Shown here one piece after another: positions 50,451 to 58,303 of a stretch of DNA of 64,000 bases (the stretch's first letter is position 1; every line of letters begins with the position of its first letter). The notes under the pieces are model-generated. The model saw only the letters and a program-made list of their open reading frames with translations, was not told where the DNA came from and did not search any database. The stretch comes from Clostridia bacterium (GTDB lineage: Bacteria; Bacillota; Clostridia; Lachnospirales; Lachnospiraceae). The position numbers and the translations under genes were made by a program. The stretch lies in NCBI GenBank assembly GCA_910575625.1, contig CAJTFD010000002.1:62001-126000 (forward strand). The letters are read 5' to 3'.

Positions 50451-50481
50451 TTGGAAGGATGATCGTTTTCTCTGGTATACT
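50451..50481 (+). promoter_or_regulatory. Candidate promoter of the 65-aa membrane protein gene
   Basis: TTGGAA (50451-50456), long 19-base spacer, TATACT (50476-50481) with an extended TGG before the -10. Confidence 0.45.
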
Positions 50482-50526
50482 ATCTTGCGGTAAATAAATC
50501 TACTATAGGAAAGGAAACAGGAAGTT

Positions 50527-50724
50527 ATGAAGCATTTTTTCAAAGGAACCGTTGTAGTGGTGGGGGTAACGATCGTGATGATGATCTTGAATATCATCAT
50601 AAATATAGTCTGCAATAAAAATGGCATTGACTTGGATCCATCAGTGATGAGTGTGATGTCAACATTTATAGGAGCATGCTCTGGGATGGCGATCTATGAT
50701 AAGTGGACCAAGGATGGGAGATAA
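50527..50724 (+). CDS. Small membrane protein (65 aa) divergent from the AgrC/AgrA-like pair
   Basis: 65 residues with two hydrophobic segments (about 8-28 and 41-58), start KHFFKG and end KWTKDGR. AAAGGAAACAGG lies upstream of the ATG. It does not look like an AgrD signal precursor: no short C-terminal cysteine-centred peptide followed by an acidic tail. The divergent position beside an orphan peptide-sensing type kinase suggests a functional link, for example as a target gene or membrane accessory. Family unknown to me. Confidence 0.6.
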   Translation: MKHFFKGTVVVVGVTIVMMILNIIINIVCNKNGIDLDPSVMSVMSTFIGACSGMAIYDKWTKDGR

Positions 50725-50854
50725 AGGATCAGATCTGTGATCCTGAAGGAATGGGTGGCGGCACAGGCCCAAGATCGGCCGGGGCAAGGATCTTTATCGG
50801 GACATCGTGAGGTCAGATATGCTAAAAGGTAAACTTTAGATATAAGAATATCTA

Positions 50855-50883
50855 TTGACATGGAAAGATAGCTTCCATATAAT
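50855..50883 (+). promoter_or_regulatory. Perfect-consensus sigma-A promoter of mobA
   Basis: TTGACA (50855-50860), 17-base spacer, TATAAT (50878-50883), both hexamers exact. The spacer contains TGGAA-N7-TTCCA, a possible operator. The preceding 50725-50854 shows a small hairpin (50725-50744) and nothing else. Confidence 0.85.
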
Positions 50884-50922
50884 TATTGATATATCTTTGG
50901 TGATGAGAACGGGGAGGAAGAT

Positions 50923-51501
50923 ATGATCGAGCAGGACCAAGATCTATCCATGGTCATCCTGGCCGGCGGCCGCAGCCGCCGCATGGGGACTGATAAATCA
51001 GACCTTGTTTACCAGGACAAGACCTTTTTAGATATCCAGATCGAGAAAGGAGAACGTCTCGGCATCGACGACATCCTGATCTCCGGCTACCGCGGATCCA
51101 TCCGCACCGGGCAGGTTATCAGGGACCGTCTTCCCGGCCGGGGGCCGTTGGGCGGTCTGGAGGCGTGTTTCAGGCGGGCCCTTCACGGACGCTGCCTGGT
51201 CATGAGCGTGGATACGCCCCTTGTGACGGTCCGTGAACTGCAGGCTCTGATCTGGCAGGACAGACAGAACAGCAGTGCCGTCACCATCCTCCGACACGGG
51301 GAGAAAGAAGAACCTCTGCTGGGGATCTACAGCACGCAGCTGGCCGATGCCATGATGGCGGCTTTAGGAGAGGGGAATGGTTCCGTATTTGCATTTTTAA
51401 ATAAGATCGGTTATGAGACGTATCACAGCACAGGAGAGACATCCCAATTCAAAAATATCAATGAAAAAGAAGATTACCAGAAGCTCCTTGAGCGTGACTG
51501 A
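50923..51501 (+). CDS. mobA: Molybdenum cofactor guanylyltransferase
   Basis: 192 residues, nucleotidyltransferase fold. The GTP-binding start SMVILAGGRSRRMGTDKSDL is at residues 9-28, with the PLGGLE motif near 82 and the metal-binding aspartate in MSVDTPLVT near 100. It attaches GMP to molybdopterin to make the guanine dinucleotide cofactor. GGGGAGGAAG precedes the ATG. No other molybdenum cofactor or molybdoenzyme gene is in the window, so it stands alone under a perfect promoter. Confidence 0.9.
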   Translation: MIEQDQDLSMVILAGGRSRRMGTDKSDLVYQDKTFLDIQIEKGERLGIDDILISGYRGSIRTGQVIRDRLPGRGPLGGLEACFRRALHGRCLVMSVDTPLVTVRELQALIWQDRQNSSAVTILRHGEKEEPLLGIYSTQLADAMMAALGEGNGSVFAFLNKIGYETYHSTGETSQFKNINEKEDYQKLLERD

Positions 51502-51557
51502 AAACTGTTTCATGTCAGAGGAGCAGACGACATGGACGGGTTTCCGGATATACCCCA

Positions 51558-51607
51558 AAAAAGGCATGATCTGTATTTACTGCTGTATATACAGATCATG
51601 CCTTTTT
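51558..51607. terminator. Long bidirectional terminator between mobA and the MATE gene
   Basis: Two perfect 19-bp arms (51558-51576 starting AAAAAGGCATGATC, and 51589-51607 ending CATGCCTTTTT) around a 12-base loop, A run on one side and T run on the other. Serves both convergent genes. Confidence 0.92.
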
Positions 51608-51625
51608 GAGCATACGGATAGGGCA

Positions 51626-52954
51626 TCAATAATGGTATTTCCTTCGTTTGCCGATCAAAAACAGGGCGGTCACCACCGCGGCCAGCAGTTCCGCGGCCAC
51701 GATCGACATCCAGATCCCATCGATCCCCCAGATCAGTGGGAAGATCAGGACAGCTGCCGTCTGGAACACCAATGTCCGCAGAAATGAGATCAGAGCGGAG
51801 ATCAGTCCGTTTCCCAGAGCGGTGAAAAAGGAGGATCCGTAAATGGCAAGGCCCGCGAACAAGAAGGAGAAGGAGTAGATCTTAAATCCCTGCCGGGTCA
51901 GGTCGAACAGGCCCGGGTCATACCCCACGAAGAGCATCGAAAGCGGTTTTGCCAGAAGCTCGGCCAGACAGAACATGGAGACTGAGAAGACGGCGATGAC
52001 TGTCAGGCTTTTTTTCAGCAGGCTTTTCAGCTCCGCATAGTCGGCCGCGCCGAAATGGTAGCCGACCACAGGTGCGCAGCCCACGGAGTAGCCGATGAAA
52101 GCGGCGAGGAACACCAGGTTCACATACATCAATACCCCGTAGGCCGCCACGCCGTCCTCCCCGGCGTAGCGGATGAGCTGTATATTATAGAGCATGCTGA
52201 CCAGGGACATGGAGATGTTGGTCATCAGCTCTGAGGAGCCGTTGGTGCAGGCTTTTAACAGGGCTTTTCCGTCAAAACGGGTCCGGGTGAGCCGCAGGAT
52301 GCTGGTGTTCGGGCGGGCAAAGTAGATCAATGGGAGCAGGCCGCCCACCGCCTGGCTGAGGGCCGTGGCGGCTGCCGCGCCCAGGAGGCCCCATTTAAAC
52401 ACAGCCACGAAGAGGGCATCCAGGACCATATTCGTGACACCGGCGGCGATGGTCACGGCAAGTCCCAGCTGGGGTTTCTCCGCCGTGGCGAAGAAGCTCT
52501 GGAATTCGAACTGGAGCATATAGGCGGGCAATGTCACCAGTATGACCCGGCCGTAGGATACGCACTGGTCCAGCATGGCGCCCTCCGCGCCCAGGAGGGA
52601 CGCGATCGGACGGATGAAAAGGATGCCGAACACAGCAATCGCGATGCCGCAGAGCCCTGATACATAGACGAACAGGGAGAACAGGCGGTCTGCCTTCTTT
52701 CGGTCGCCGGCGCCGACGGTGATCGCGATGAGCGCGCTGCCTCCGGTGCCGAACATAAAGCCCACCGCGCCCAAGATCATCAAGAACGGCATGATGAAGT
52801 TGACAGCGGCAAAAGGCGTTTTCCCCACAAAGTTGGAGACGAAGAACCCGTCCACAACGCCGTAGACCGACGTGAAGATCATCATGACGATGGACGGCAG
52901 CGTAAAGCGCAGCAATTTTTTAAGACCAAAATGGTCAGATAATTGTATGTTCAT
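51626..52954 (-). CDS. MATE-family multidrug/Na+ efflux transporter
   Basis: 442 residues with about 12 membrane helices in two homologous halves, no signal peptide. Typical features are the N-terminal FTLPSIVMMIFTSVYGVVDG, FVSNFVG, and GTGGSALIA with the repeated pattern in the second half (GCAPVVGYHFGA). It exports cationic compounds using a sodium or proton gradient in characterised members; the substrate is unknown. It follows a MarR regulator gene by 19 bases on the same strand, so its expression should follow the MarR operator at 53.45 kb. Confidence 0.93.
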   Translation of the reverse strand: MNIQLSDHFGLKKLLRFTLPSIVMMIFTSVYGVVDGFFVSNFVGKTPFAAVNFIMPFLMILGAVGFMFGTGGSALIAITVGAGDRKKADRLFSLFVYVSGLCGIAIAVFGILFIRPIASLLGAEGAMLDQCVSYGRVILVTLPAYMLQFEFQSFFATAEKPQLGLAVTIAAGVTNMVLDALFVAVFKWGLLGAAAATALSQAVGGLLPLIYFARPNTSILRLTRTRFDGKALLKACTNGSSELMTNISMSLVSMLYNIQLIRYAGEDGVAAYGVLMYVNLVFLAAFIGYSVGCAPVVGYHFGAADYAELKSLLKKSLTVIAVFSVSMFCLAELLAKPLSMLFVGYDPGLFDLTRQGFKIYSFSFLFAGLAIYGSSFFTALGNGLISALISFLRTLVFQTAAVLIFPLIWGIDGIWMSIVAAELLAAVVTALFLIGKRRKYHY

Positions 52955-52973
52955 TTTCTATATATCTCCTTTC

Positions 52974-53411
52974 TCAGATCTCGCTGATCTTTGCACGGAA
53001 GGCATCCAGGTATTTTTGGGTCAGGCTCAGATACAGATCTTGTTTTTCCTTCGGCCAGGCGGCGAAGATCTCATTCTCGATCCCGATCAGGCGGACAGCC
53101 GTTCTCTGGGCCAGCTCTCGGCCTTTATCCGTAAAAGATACCGTCTTCTTCTTGCCGTCCGATGCCGCCAGGGACACGATGCCGTCTTTTTCCAGTTTGC
53201 GCAGGGCGGAGTTGAGGGTCTGCCTGCTGATGCCGGATAATCCGTAGATGTCGCTGAGCAGACAGCTGCCGCCCAGGTTGCAGATGGTGTAGAGGATCAT
53301 CGAGGCGCTGTCGGAGAGGCCGAGTTTTAAGGCCGCTTCGTGGTAGGCGGTGCCGATCTCATTCATCAGATAGTTGAAACGTGTCACTTGTGTCGTCGTC
53401 AGGTTTTTCAT
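52974..53411 (-). CDS. MarR-family transcriptional repressor of the MATE operon
   Basis: 145 residues, winged helix with the recognition region LLSDIYGLSGISRQTLNSAL and wing KDGIVSLAASDGKKKTVSFT. First gene of the MarR-MATE operon. A 13-bp inverted repeat straddles its promoter, so autorepression relieved by a ligand, perhaps a MATE substrate, is the natural model. AGGAGGGG precedes the ATG. Confidence 0.92.
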   Translation of the reverse strand: MKNLTTTQVTRFNYLMNEIGTAYHEAALKLGLSDSASMILYTICNLGGSCLLSDIYGLSGISRQTLNSALRKLEKDGIVSLAASDGKKKTVSFTDKGRELAQRTAVRLIGIENEIFAAWPKEKQDLYLSLTQKYLDAFRAKISEI

Positions 53412-53442
53412 GTCCAGTCCCCTCCTGTATCATCGTATCATA

Positions 53443-53489
53443 TACGAAATCGTACTTGCATTATAGTATGATTTCGTACAAAAAGTCAA
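53443..53489 (-). promoter_or_regulatory. MarR-MATE promoter with overlapping operator
   Basis: Minus strand TTGACT (53484-53489), 18-base spacer, perfect TATAAT (53460-53465). Inverted arms TACGAAATCGTAC (53443-53455) and GTATGATTTCGTA (53466-53478) match at 12 of 13 and flank the -10, one arm filling the spacer. Placement fits a repressor blocking polymerase. Confidence 0.8.
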
Positions 53490-53585
53490 TCGTCATTTGT
53501 GTTAAAAAAATGCTATATCTTCTAAACCAAGTGTGATATAATAGCCAAGTAAGTGATAAAATAAGCGAAAAAGGAGGTGATCCTT

Positions 53586-54575
53586 ATGAAAGATTTTGAG
53601 GCGATCGTTGGACATGAGCAGATCATCAGCCACATGAAGAACTCCATCCTGCAGGACAAGGTCTCCCATGCCTATGTGCTGGTGGGGGAGGCGGGCGCGG
53701 GGAAGAAGACACTGGCCAATATCTACGCCATGGCCCTGCAGTGTGAAAAAGGCGGACCCGTGCCCTGCAAGACCTGCGATTCCTGTAAGAAAGCCAACAG
53801 TAAGAATCATCCGGATATCATATATGTTGAACATGAGAAGAGCAGCTCTATCGGCGTGGAGGAGATCCGCGCTCAGGTGGTGGATGATGTGCTGATCCGG
53901 CCCTATGGCGGGCGGTATAAGATCTATATCATCAGTGATGCGGACAAGATGACGCCCCAGGCGCAGAACGCGGTGCTCAAGACGATCGAGGAGCCGCCGG
54001 ATTACGCGGTGTTCCTGCTGCTCACCACCAATGTGGATGCGCTGCTGCCCACGATCCGTTCCCGGTGTGTGCGTCTGGATGTGCGGCCGGTGAGCGATGC
54101 CCTGGTGAAACAGTATCTGATGGACAACATGCACGTACCGGCGTACCAGGTGGATGTGGAGACGGCTTTCGCCCAGGGGAACATCGGGAAGGCGCAGCGC
54201 GCGGCCGAAGACGCGTATTTTGACGAGATGGCGCAGAAAGTGCTGTATATGCTGAAATATGCGTCAAAGATGGACGTCCAGGAGTGGGTGGAAGCCCTGA
54301 AAAAACTTTCGGACGGGAAACAGGACATCTACGACTATCTGGATATCGTACAGGTGTGGTTTAGGGATGTACTGATGTTCAAGGCCACCCGGGAAGTGGA
54401 CAACCTGGTATTTAAAAGAGAGATCAATGCGATCAAGGAGCAGGCCAGCCAGCGTTCATATGAAGGCATCGAGAACATCATAGACGCTGCGGACAAGGCG
54501 AAAGTCCGGCTGCAGGCGAATGTGAATTTTGACCTGGCTATGGAGCTGCTGTTCTTGACGATCAGGGAGAAGTAG
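53586..54575 (+). CDS. holB: DNA polymerase III, delta' subunit
   Basis: 329 residues, clamp-loader AAA+ protein. P-loop GEAGAGKKT at 34-42, zinc ligands C53, C61, C64 and C67, the Walker B-like IYIISDADKM, and sensor region LTTNVDALLPTIRSRC. The stator delta' subunits often have a weak P-loop; here it is intact except for K-K-T in place of K-T/S-T. AGGAGG lies 8 bases before ATG 53586; a GTG further upstream lies inside that site. Head of the conserved holB-ricT-trmN6-rsmI block. Confidence 0.94.
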   Translation: MKDFEAIVGHEQIISHMKNSILQDKVSHAYVLVGEAGAGKKTLANIYAMALQCEKGGPVPCKTCDSCKKANSKNHPDIIYVEHEKSSSIGVEEIRAQVVDDVLIRPYGGRYKIYIISDADKMTPQAQNAVLKTIEEPPDYAVFLLLTTNVDALLPTIRSRCVRLDVRPVSDALVKQYLMDNMHVPAYQVDVETAFAQGNIGKAQRAAEDAYFDEMAQKVLYMLKYASKMDVQEWVEALKKLSDGKQDIYDYLDIVQVWFRDVLMFKATREVDNLVFKREINAIKEQASQRSYEGIENIIDAADKAKVRLQANVNFDLAMELLFLTIREK

Positions 54576-54576
54576 C

Positions 54577-55488
54577 ATGGCGAATATGGTAAAGATAATC
54601 GGAGTGAGATTCCGCAATGTGGGCAAGATCTATTATTTCGGCCCCAAGGATCACGATCTCCAGGTGGGCGATCACGTGATCGTGGAGACGGCCCGGGGCG
54701 TGGAGTTCGGGCATGTGGTCCTGGCCCCCCGGGACGTGGATGAAAAGTCGGTGATACAGCCTCTTAGGGATGTGCTGCGCCCGGCCACCGTGGAGGACGA
54801 GGAGCGGGAAGCGAAGAACCGTGATAAAGAGAAAGAAGCCCATCAGATCTGCCTGCAGAAGATCCAGGACCACGGGCTGGAGATGAAGCTGATCGATGTG
54901 GAATACACTTTTGACAACAATAAAGTCCTGTTTTATTTCACAGCGGATGGTCGGGTGGATTTCCGGGCTCTGGTCAAAGACCTGGCCTCCGTGTTCAAGA
55001 CGCGGATCGAGCTTCGGCAGATCGGGGTGCGGGACGAGACGAAGATCTTAGGGGGCATCGGTATCTGCGGGCGGCCCCTGTGTTGCCACACGTACCTGAC
55101 AGAATTTGCCCCGGTATCCATCAAGATGGCGAAAGAGCAGAACCTGTCCCTGAACCAGACGAAGATATCCGGCGCGTGCGGGCGGCTGATGTGCTGTCTG
55201 AAAAATGAGCAGGAGATCTATGAAGAGCTCAATAAGAAACTGCCGGGCATCGGGGATACGGTGACTACAAAGGAAGGCTTGCAGGGAAAAGTCCACAGCG
55301 TGAGTGTCCTGCGCCAGCATGTGCGTGTGCTGGTGGAGGTCAACGATGAGAAGGAGATACGGGATTACAAAGTGGAGGACTTAAGATTCCGTCCCAGAAA
55401 GAAAAAGATGAAATTGTCGGAGGAGGAGTTCCGGGAATTAAAGGCATTGGAAGACAAAGGAGGGCAGTCCAGTTTTGACAAAGAGTAG
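54577..55488 (+). CDS. ricT: RicT/YaaT, PSP1-domain Fe-S protein of the RNase Y regulator complex
   Basis: 303 residues. The PSP1 domain covers about 1-245, with cysteine pairs CGRPLCC and CGRLMCC that bind Fe-S in the B. subtilis RicA-RicF-RicT complex, which tunes RNase Y processing of mRNA. A charged C-terminal tail follows. The gene starts one base after the holB stop, with the same order (holB, yaaT) as in Bacillus. yabA, normally next in Bacillus, is absent here. Confidence 0.93.
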   Translation: MANMVKIIGVRFRNVGKIYYFGPKDHDLQVGDHVIVETARGVEFGHVVLAPRDVDEKSVIQPLRDVLRPATVEDEEREAKNRDKEKEAHQICLQKIQDHGLEMKLIDVEYTFDNNKVLFYFTADGRVDFRALVKDLASVFKTRIELRQIGVRDETKILGGIGICGRPLCCHTYLTEFAPVSIKMAKEQNLSLNQTKISGACGRLMCCLKNEQEIYEELNKKLPGIGDTVTTKEGLQGKVHSVSVLRQHVRVLVEVNDEKEIRDYKVEDLRFRPRKKKMKLSEEEFRELKALEDKGGQSSFDKE

Positions 55489-56224
55489 TTTACTGCCGCA
55501 GGAGCGGCTGGACGATCTGCAGAACGGTTATGAGATCATCCAAGACCCGGGCAAATTCTGTTTTGGCGCGGATGCGGTGCTGCTGTCCTGGTATGCCCGG
55601 GCACTGGCCCATGAGCGGATCTTGGACATGGGCTGCGGGACAGGGATCATCCCGATCCTTTTGCGGGCGCGGAAAAAAGGGAGCCATGTGGTGGGACTGG
55701 AGATCCAGGAGGATTGCGCCCAGATGGCGAGGCGGAGCGTCATCCACAACCATTTGGAGGAGGAGATCACGATCGTGACAGGTGATATCAGAGAAGCTTC
55801 TGTCCTATTTGGCGGGGCTTCTTTTGACGTTATCACCTGCAATCCCCCGTACATGATCGATCAGCACGGCCTGCAAAACGCCCACAGGGAGATCGCCATC
55901 GCCCGCCATGAGATCTTATGCAGCCTGGGGGATGTGCTCAGCCAGGCCGCGAAAGTGTTAAGGCCCCGGGGACGTTTTTACATGATCCACAGACCCTTCC
56001 GGCTGGGGGAGATCCTGTCTAAGATGGTCCAGGTGGGTCTTGAACCCAAACGGATGCGCCTGATCCATCCCTATGTGGATAAAGAGCCGAATATGGTCCT
56101 GATCGAGGGGCTGTCCGGCGGCCGTTCGCGGATGACGGTGGAAAGACCGTTCATACTCTACAAAGAACCGGGTGTTTATACCCAGGAAGCCTTGGATGTC
56201 TATTATGGCGGGAAGGAGGGATAG
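55475..56224 (+). CDS. trmN6: tRNA1(Val) (adenine(37)-N6)-methyltransferase family protein (TrmN6/YabB)
   Basis: 249 residues, class I methyltransferase. ERLDDLQNGYEIIQDPGKFCF at the start, SAM motif ILDMGCGTGIIPILL at about 49-63, and the N6-adenine catalytic NPPY near 125. TTG start at 55475 with AAGGAGGG upstream, overlapping the ricT end by 14 bases; the N-terminal sequence from this start aligns with the family, so the TTG is accepted. Substrate specificity (tRNA position 37) is inferred from family and context. Confidence 0.88.
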   Translation: MTKSSLLPQERLDDLQNGYEIIQDPGKFCFGADAVLLSWYARALAHERILDMGCGTGIIPILLRARKKGSHVVGLEIQEDCAQMARRSVIHNHLEEEITIVTGDIREASVLFGGASFDVITCNPPYMIDQHGLQNAHREIAIARHEILCSLGDVLSQAAKVLRPRGRFYMIHRPFRLGEILSKMVQVGLEPKRMRLIHPYVDKEPNMVLIEGLSGGRSRMTVERPFILYKEPGVYTQEALDVYYGGKEG

Positions 56225-56226
56225 CT

Positions 56227-57075
56227 TTGGGAACTTTATATCTGTGTGCCACGCCCATCGGGAACCTGGAGGATATCACCCTGCGCGTCCTGCGGGTGTT
56301 GGAGGAAGTGGATCTGATCGCGGCGGAGGATACCCGGAACAGCATCAGATTGCTGGATCATTACGATATCCACACACCCATGACCAGTTATCATGAACAC
56401 AATAAGATCAAAAAGGGCAAAGCGCTGGTGGAAAAGCTGCGGCAGGGGATGGATATCGCGCTGATCACAGACGCGGGCACGCCGGGTATCTCCGATCCGG
56501 GGGAGGAACTGGTCAATATGTGCTATGAACAGGGGATCCCTGTGACAGCCCTGCCCGGGGCGGCGGCCTGTGTCCTGGGGCTGACCTTATCAGGACTCCC
56601 TACCCGGGATTTTGTATTTGAAGGTTTCCTTCCCATGGATACGAAAAAGAGGAAGAATGTTCTGGAAGGGCTCATCCGGGAGACACGGACCATCGTCCTC
56701 TACGAAGCGCCCCACCGTCTGCGCCGCACACTGGGAGAACTGGCGCAGACCCTGGGCGGCGGCAGGAGAGCGGTCCTGTGCCGGGAACTGACCAAACGGT
56801 ATGAGTCTGTGGTGCGCTCCGACCTGGATGGGCTGCTGGCGCGGACGGCGGAACAGGAGCCAAGAGGCGAATGTGTACTGGTGATCCAGGGAAAAGACCG
56901 CCAGGAACTTAAAATGGAGGAGCGGGCCCAGTGGGAGGCGCTGACACTGGAAGAACATATGGAGCAGTATGAAGGGCAGGGTTACACCCGAAAAGAAGCC
57001 ATGAAACAGGTTGCCCGGGACAGGGGTTTGGGGAAACGGGATGTGTACCGTCTGCTTTTGGAGAAAGAGGAGTGA
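56227..57075 (+). CDS. rsmI: 16S rRNA 2'-O-ribose C1402 methyltransferase
   Basis: 282 residues of the tetrapyrrole-methylase fold. YLCATPIGNLEDITLRVL, AAEDTRNSIRLL, SYHEHN, ITDAGTPGISDPG and LPGAAA are all diagnostic for RsmI. It methylates the ribose of C1402 in the 30S decoding centre. TTG start, with AAGGAGGG about 10 bases upstream, two bases after the trmN6 stop. The C-terminal helical tail (EGQGYTRKEAMKQVARDRGL) is also typical. Confidence 0.95.
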   Translation: MGTLYLCATPIGNLEDITLRVLRVLEEVDLIAAEDTRNSIRLLDHYDIHTPMTSYHEHNKIKKGKALVEKLRQGMDIALITDAGTPGISDPGEELVNMCYEQGIPVTALPGAAACVLGLTLSGLPTRDFVFEGFLPMDTKKRKNVLEGLIRETRTIVLYEAPHRLRRTLGELAQTLGGGRRAVLCRELTKRYESVVRSDLDGLLARTAEQEPRGECVLVIQGKDRQELKMEERAQWEALTLEEHMEQYEGQGYTRKEAMKQVARDRGLGKRDVYRLLLEKEE

Positions 57076-57080
57076 GTTTT

Positions 57081-58229
57081 ATGGAACTGAGCAAAGAAAC
57101 GATCCGGAAACTGCGGTGGCTGATCGTATTTACGGCCTTGGTGGTGGTGGCGTTTATCAATTACAGACTGATCTTCCAGGCGGTCGTATTCTGCTGGAAT
57201 ATCATCTTTCCGTTTGTGCTGGGCGGCGCGGTGGCGTTTATCCTCAATGCGCCGATGCAGTTTTTCGAGCGGAATCTCTTTATAAAACGGAAGTATAGAG
57301 AGAAGCCCTGGGCGGTGAAGATGGCCCGGCCCTGCAGCCTGCTCCTCTCCCTGGCAGCGGTGATCGGGGTCCTGTTCGTCGTGATCTTCGTGGTGGCGCC
57401 GGAGCTGGGCAATACATTTGTCTCCCTGGGAAAGAGCGTCCAGGTCTTCTTGCCCCAGGCGCAGATGTGGGCCGAGCAGCTCTTCCAGGACAACCCGGAT
57501 ATCGTCGGGTGGATCAGCGGCCTGGATTTTGACTGGGACAAGATGATCCAGACCGGCGTGGATTTCCTGAAAAACGGTGCGGGAAATGTGCTGAGTTCCA
57601 CCTTCATAGTGGCGAAGACGGTGGTCAGCGCGCTGGCCAACTTCTTTATCGGGTTCGTCTTTGCCTGTTATATCCTGCTGCAGAAAGAAAAATTGTCCGC
57701 GCAGGTGACCAGAGTATTCTATGCGTTTTTGCCGAAGAAGACCGTGGAGCGGATCTTGGAGATCTGCGCGCTGACCAACCGGGTGTTCAAGAGCTTTCTC
57801 ACCGGACAGTGTCTGGAGGCGGTGATCCTAGGCGCCATGTTCATGGTCGCCATGTGGATCTTCAGATTCCCCTATGCGCTCCTGGTGGGGATCTTGATCG
57901 CGTTTACGGCGCTGATCCCGATCTTCGGGGCCTTTATCGGGTGTGTGATCGGGACGTTTTTGATCTTGATGGTCAGTCCGGTGAAAGCGCTCCTGTTCGT
58001 GGTCATGTTCCTGGTCCTGCAGCAGGTGGAGGGCAACCTGATCTATCCCCATGTGGTGGGCGGCTCTGTGGGGCTTCCGTCCATCTGGGTGCTGATGGCG
58101 GTGACAGTGGGCGGCAGTCTGATGGGCGTGGTGGGGATGCTGGTCTTCATCCCATTTACGTCGGTGGTCTATACGCTGTTCAGGGAGGCTGTGCATAGTC
58201 GTTTAAAACGGAAACGGATCCGGATCTGA
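57081..58229 (+). CDS. AI-2E family transporter (PerM/TqsA-type permease)
   Basis: 382 residues, about eight membrane helices. The central soluble loop at about 85-165 and the conserved C-terminal half (ALIPIFGAFIGCVIGTFLIL, QQVEGNLIYPHVVGGSVGL) match the family. Members export autoinducer-2 or act as Na+/H+ antiporters or other permeases; the function here is open. ATG 57081 follows GAGGAG by nine bases; a GTG at 57072 overlaps the rsmI stop but is poorly spaced. Confidence 0.9.
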   Translation: MELSKETIRKLRWLIVFTALVVVAFINYRLIFQAVVFCWNIIFPFVLGGAVAFILNAPMQFFERNLFIKRKYREKPWAVKMARPCSLLLSLAAVIGVLFVVIFVVAPELGNTFVSLGKSVQVFLPQAQMWAEQLFQDNPDIVGWISGLDFDWDKMIQTGVDFLKNGAGNVLSSTFIVAKTVVSALANFFIGFVFACYILLQKEKLSAQVTRVFYAFLPKKTVERILEICALTNRVFKSFLTGQCLEAVILGAMFMVAMWIFRFPYALLVGILIAFTALIPIFGAFIGCVIGTFLILMVSPVKALLFVVMFLVLQQVEGNLIYPHVVGGSVGLPSIWVLMAVTVGGSLMGVVGMLVFIPFTSVVYTLFREAVHSRLKRKRIRI

Positions 58230-58303
58230 AAATGGATATTTCTCTCTGAAATGGGTATCTTATTATGGAAAGTATGGAAAGAGATCGATACACAGGAGGA
58301 GAT

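Noticed and set aside
50435-50454. LytTR-type direct repeats (GAGTTTTAGG, ACTGTTTTGG) before the 65-aa gene
   Set aside because: The two copies match poorly and are 10 bases apart, whereas AgrA-type sites are spaced by about two helical turns.
50298-50627. N-terminal extension of the AgrC-like kinase to 50627
   Set aside because: It would span the operon's promoter, the nested inverted repeat and the opposite-strand 65-aa gene; ATG 50297 lies just after a good promoter.
50725-50854. Molybdenum cofactor riboswitch before mobA
   Set aside because: The perfect promoter lies downstream of this stretch, so it would not be transcribed with mobA.
51583-51594. Second CTGTATATACAG palindrome
   Set aside because: It is part of the loop and second arm of the long mobA/MATE terminator hairpin, so it is explained by that structure.
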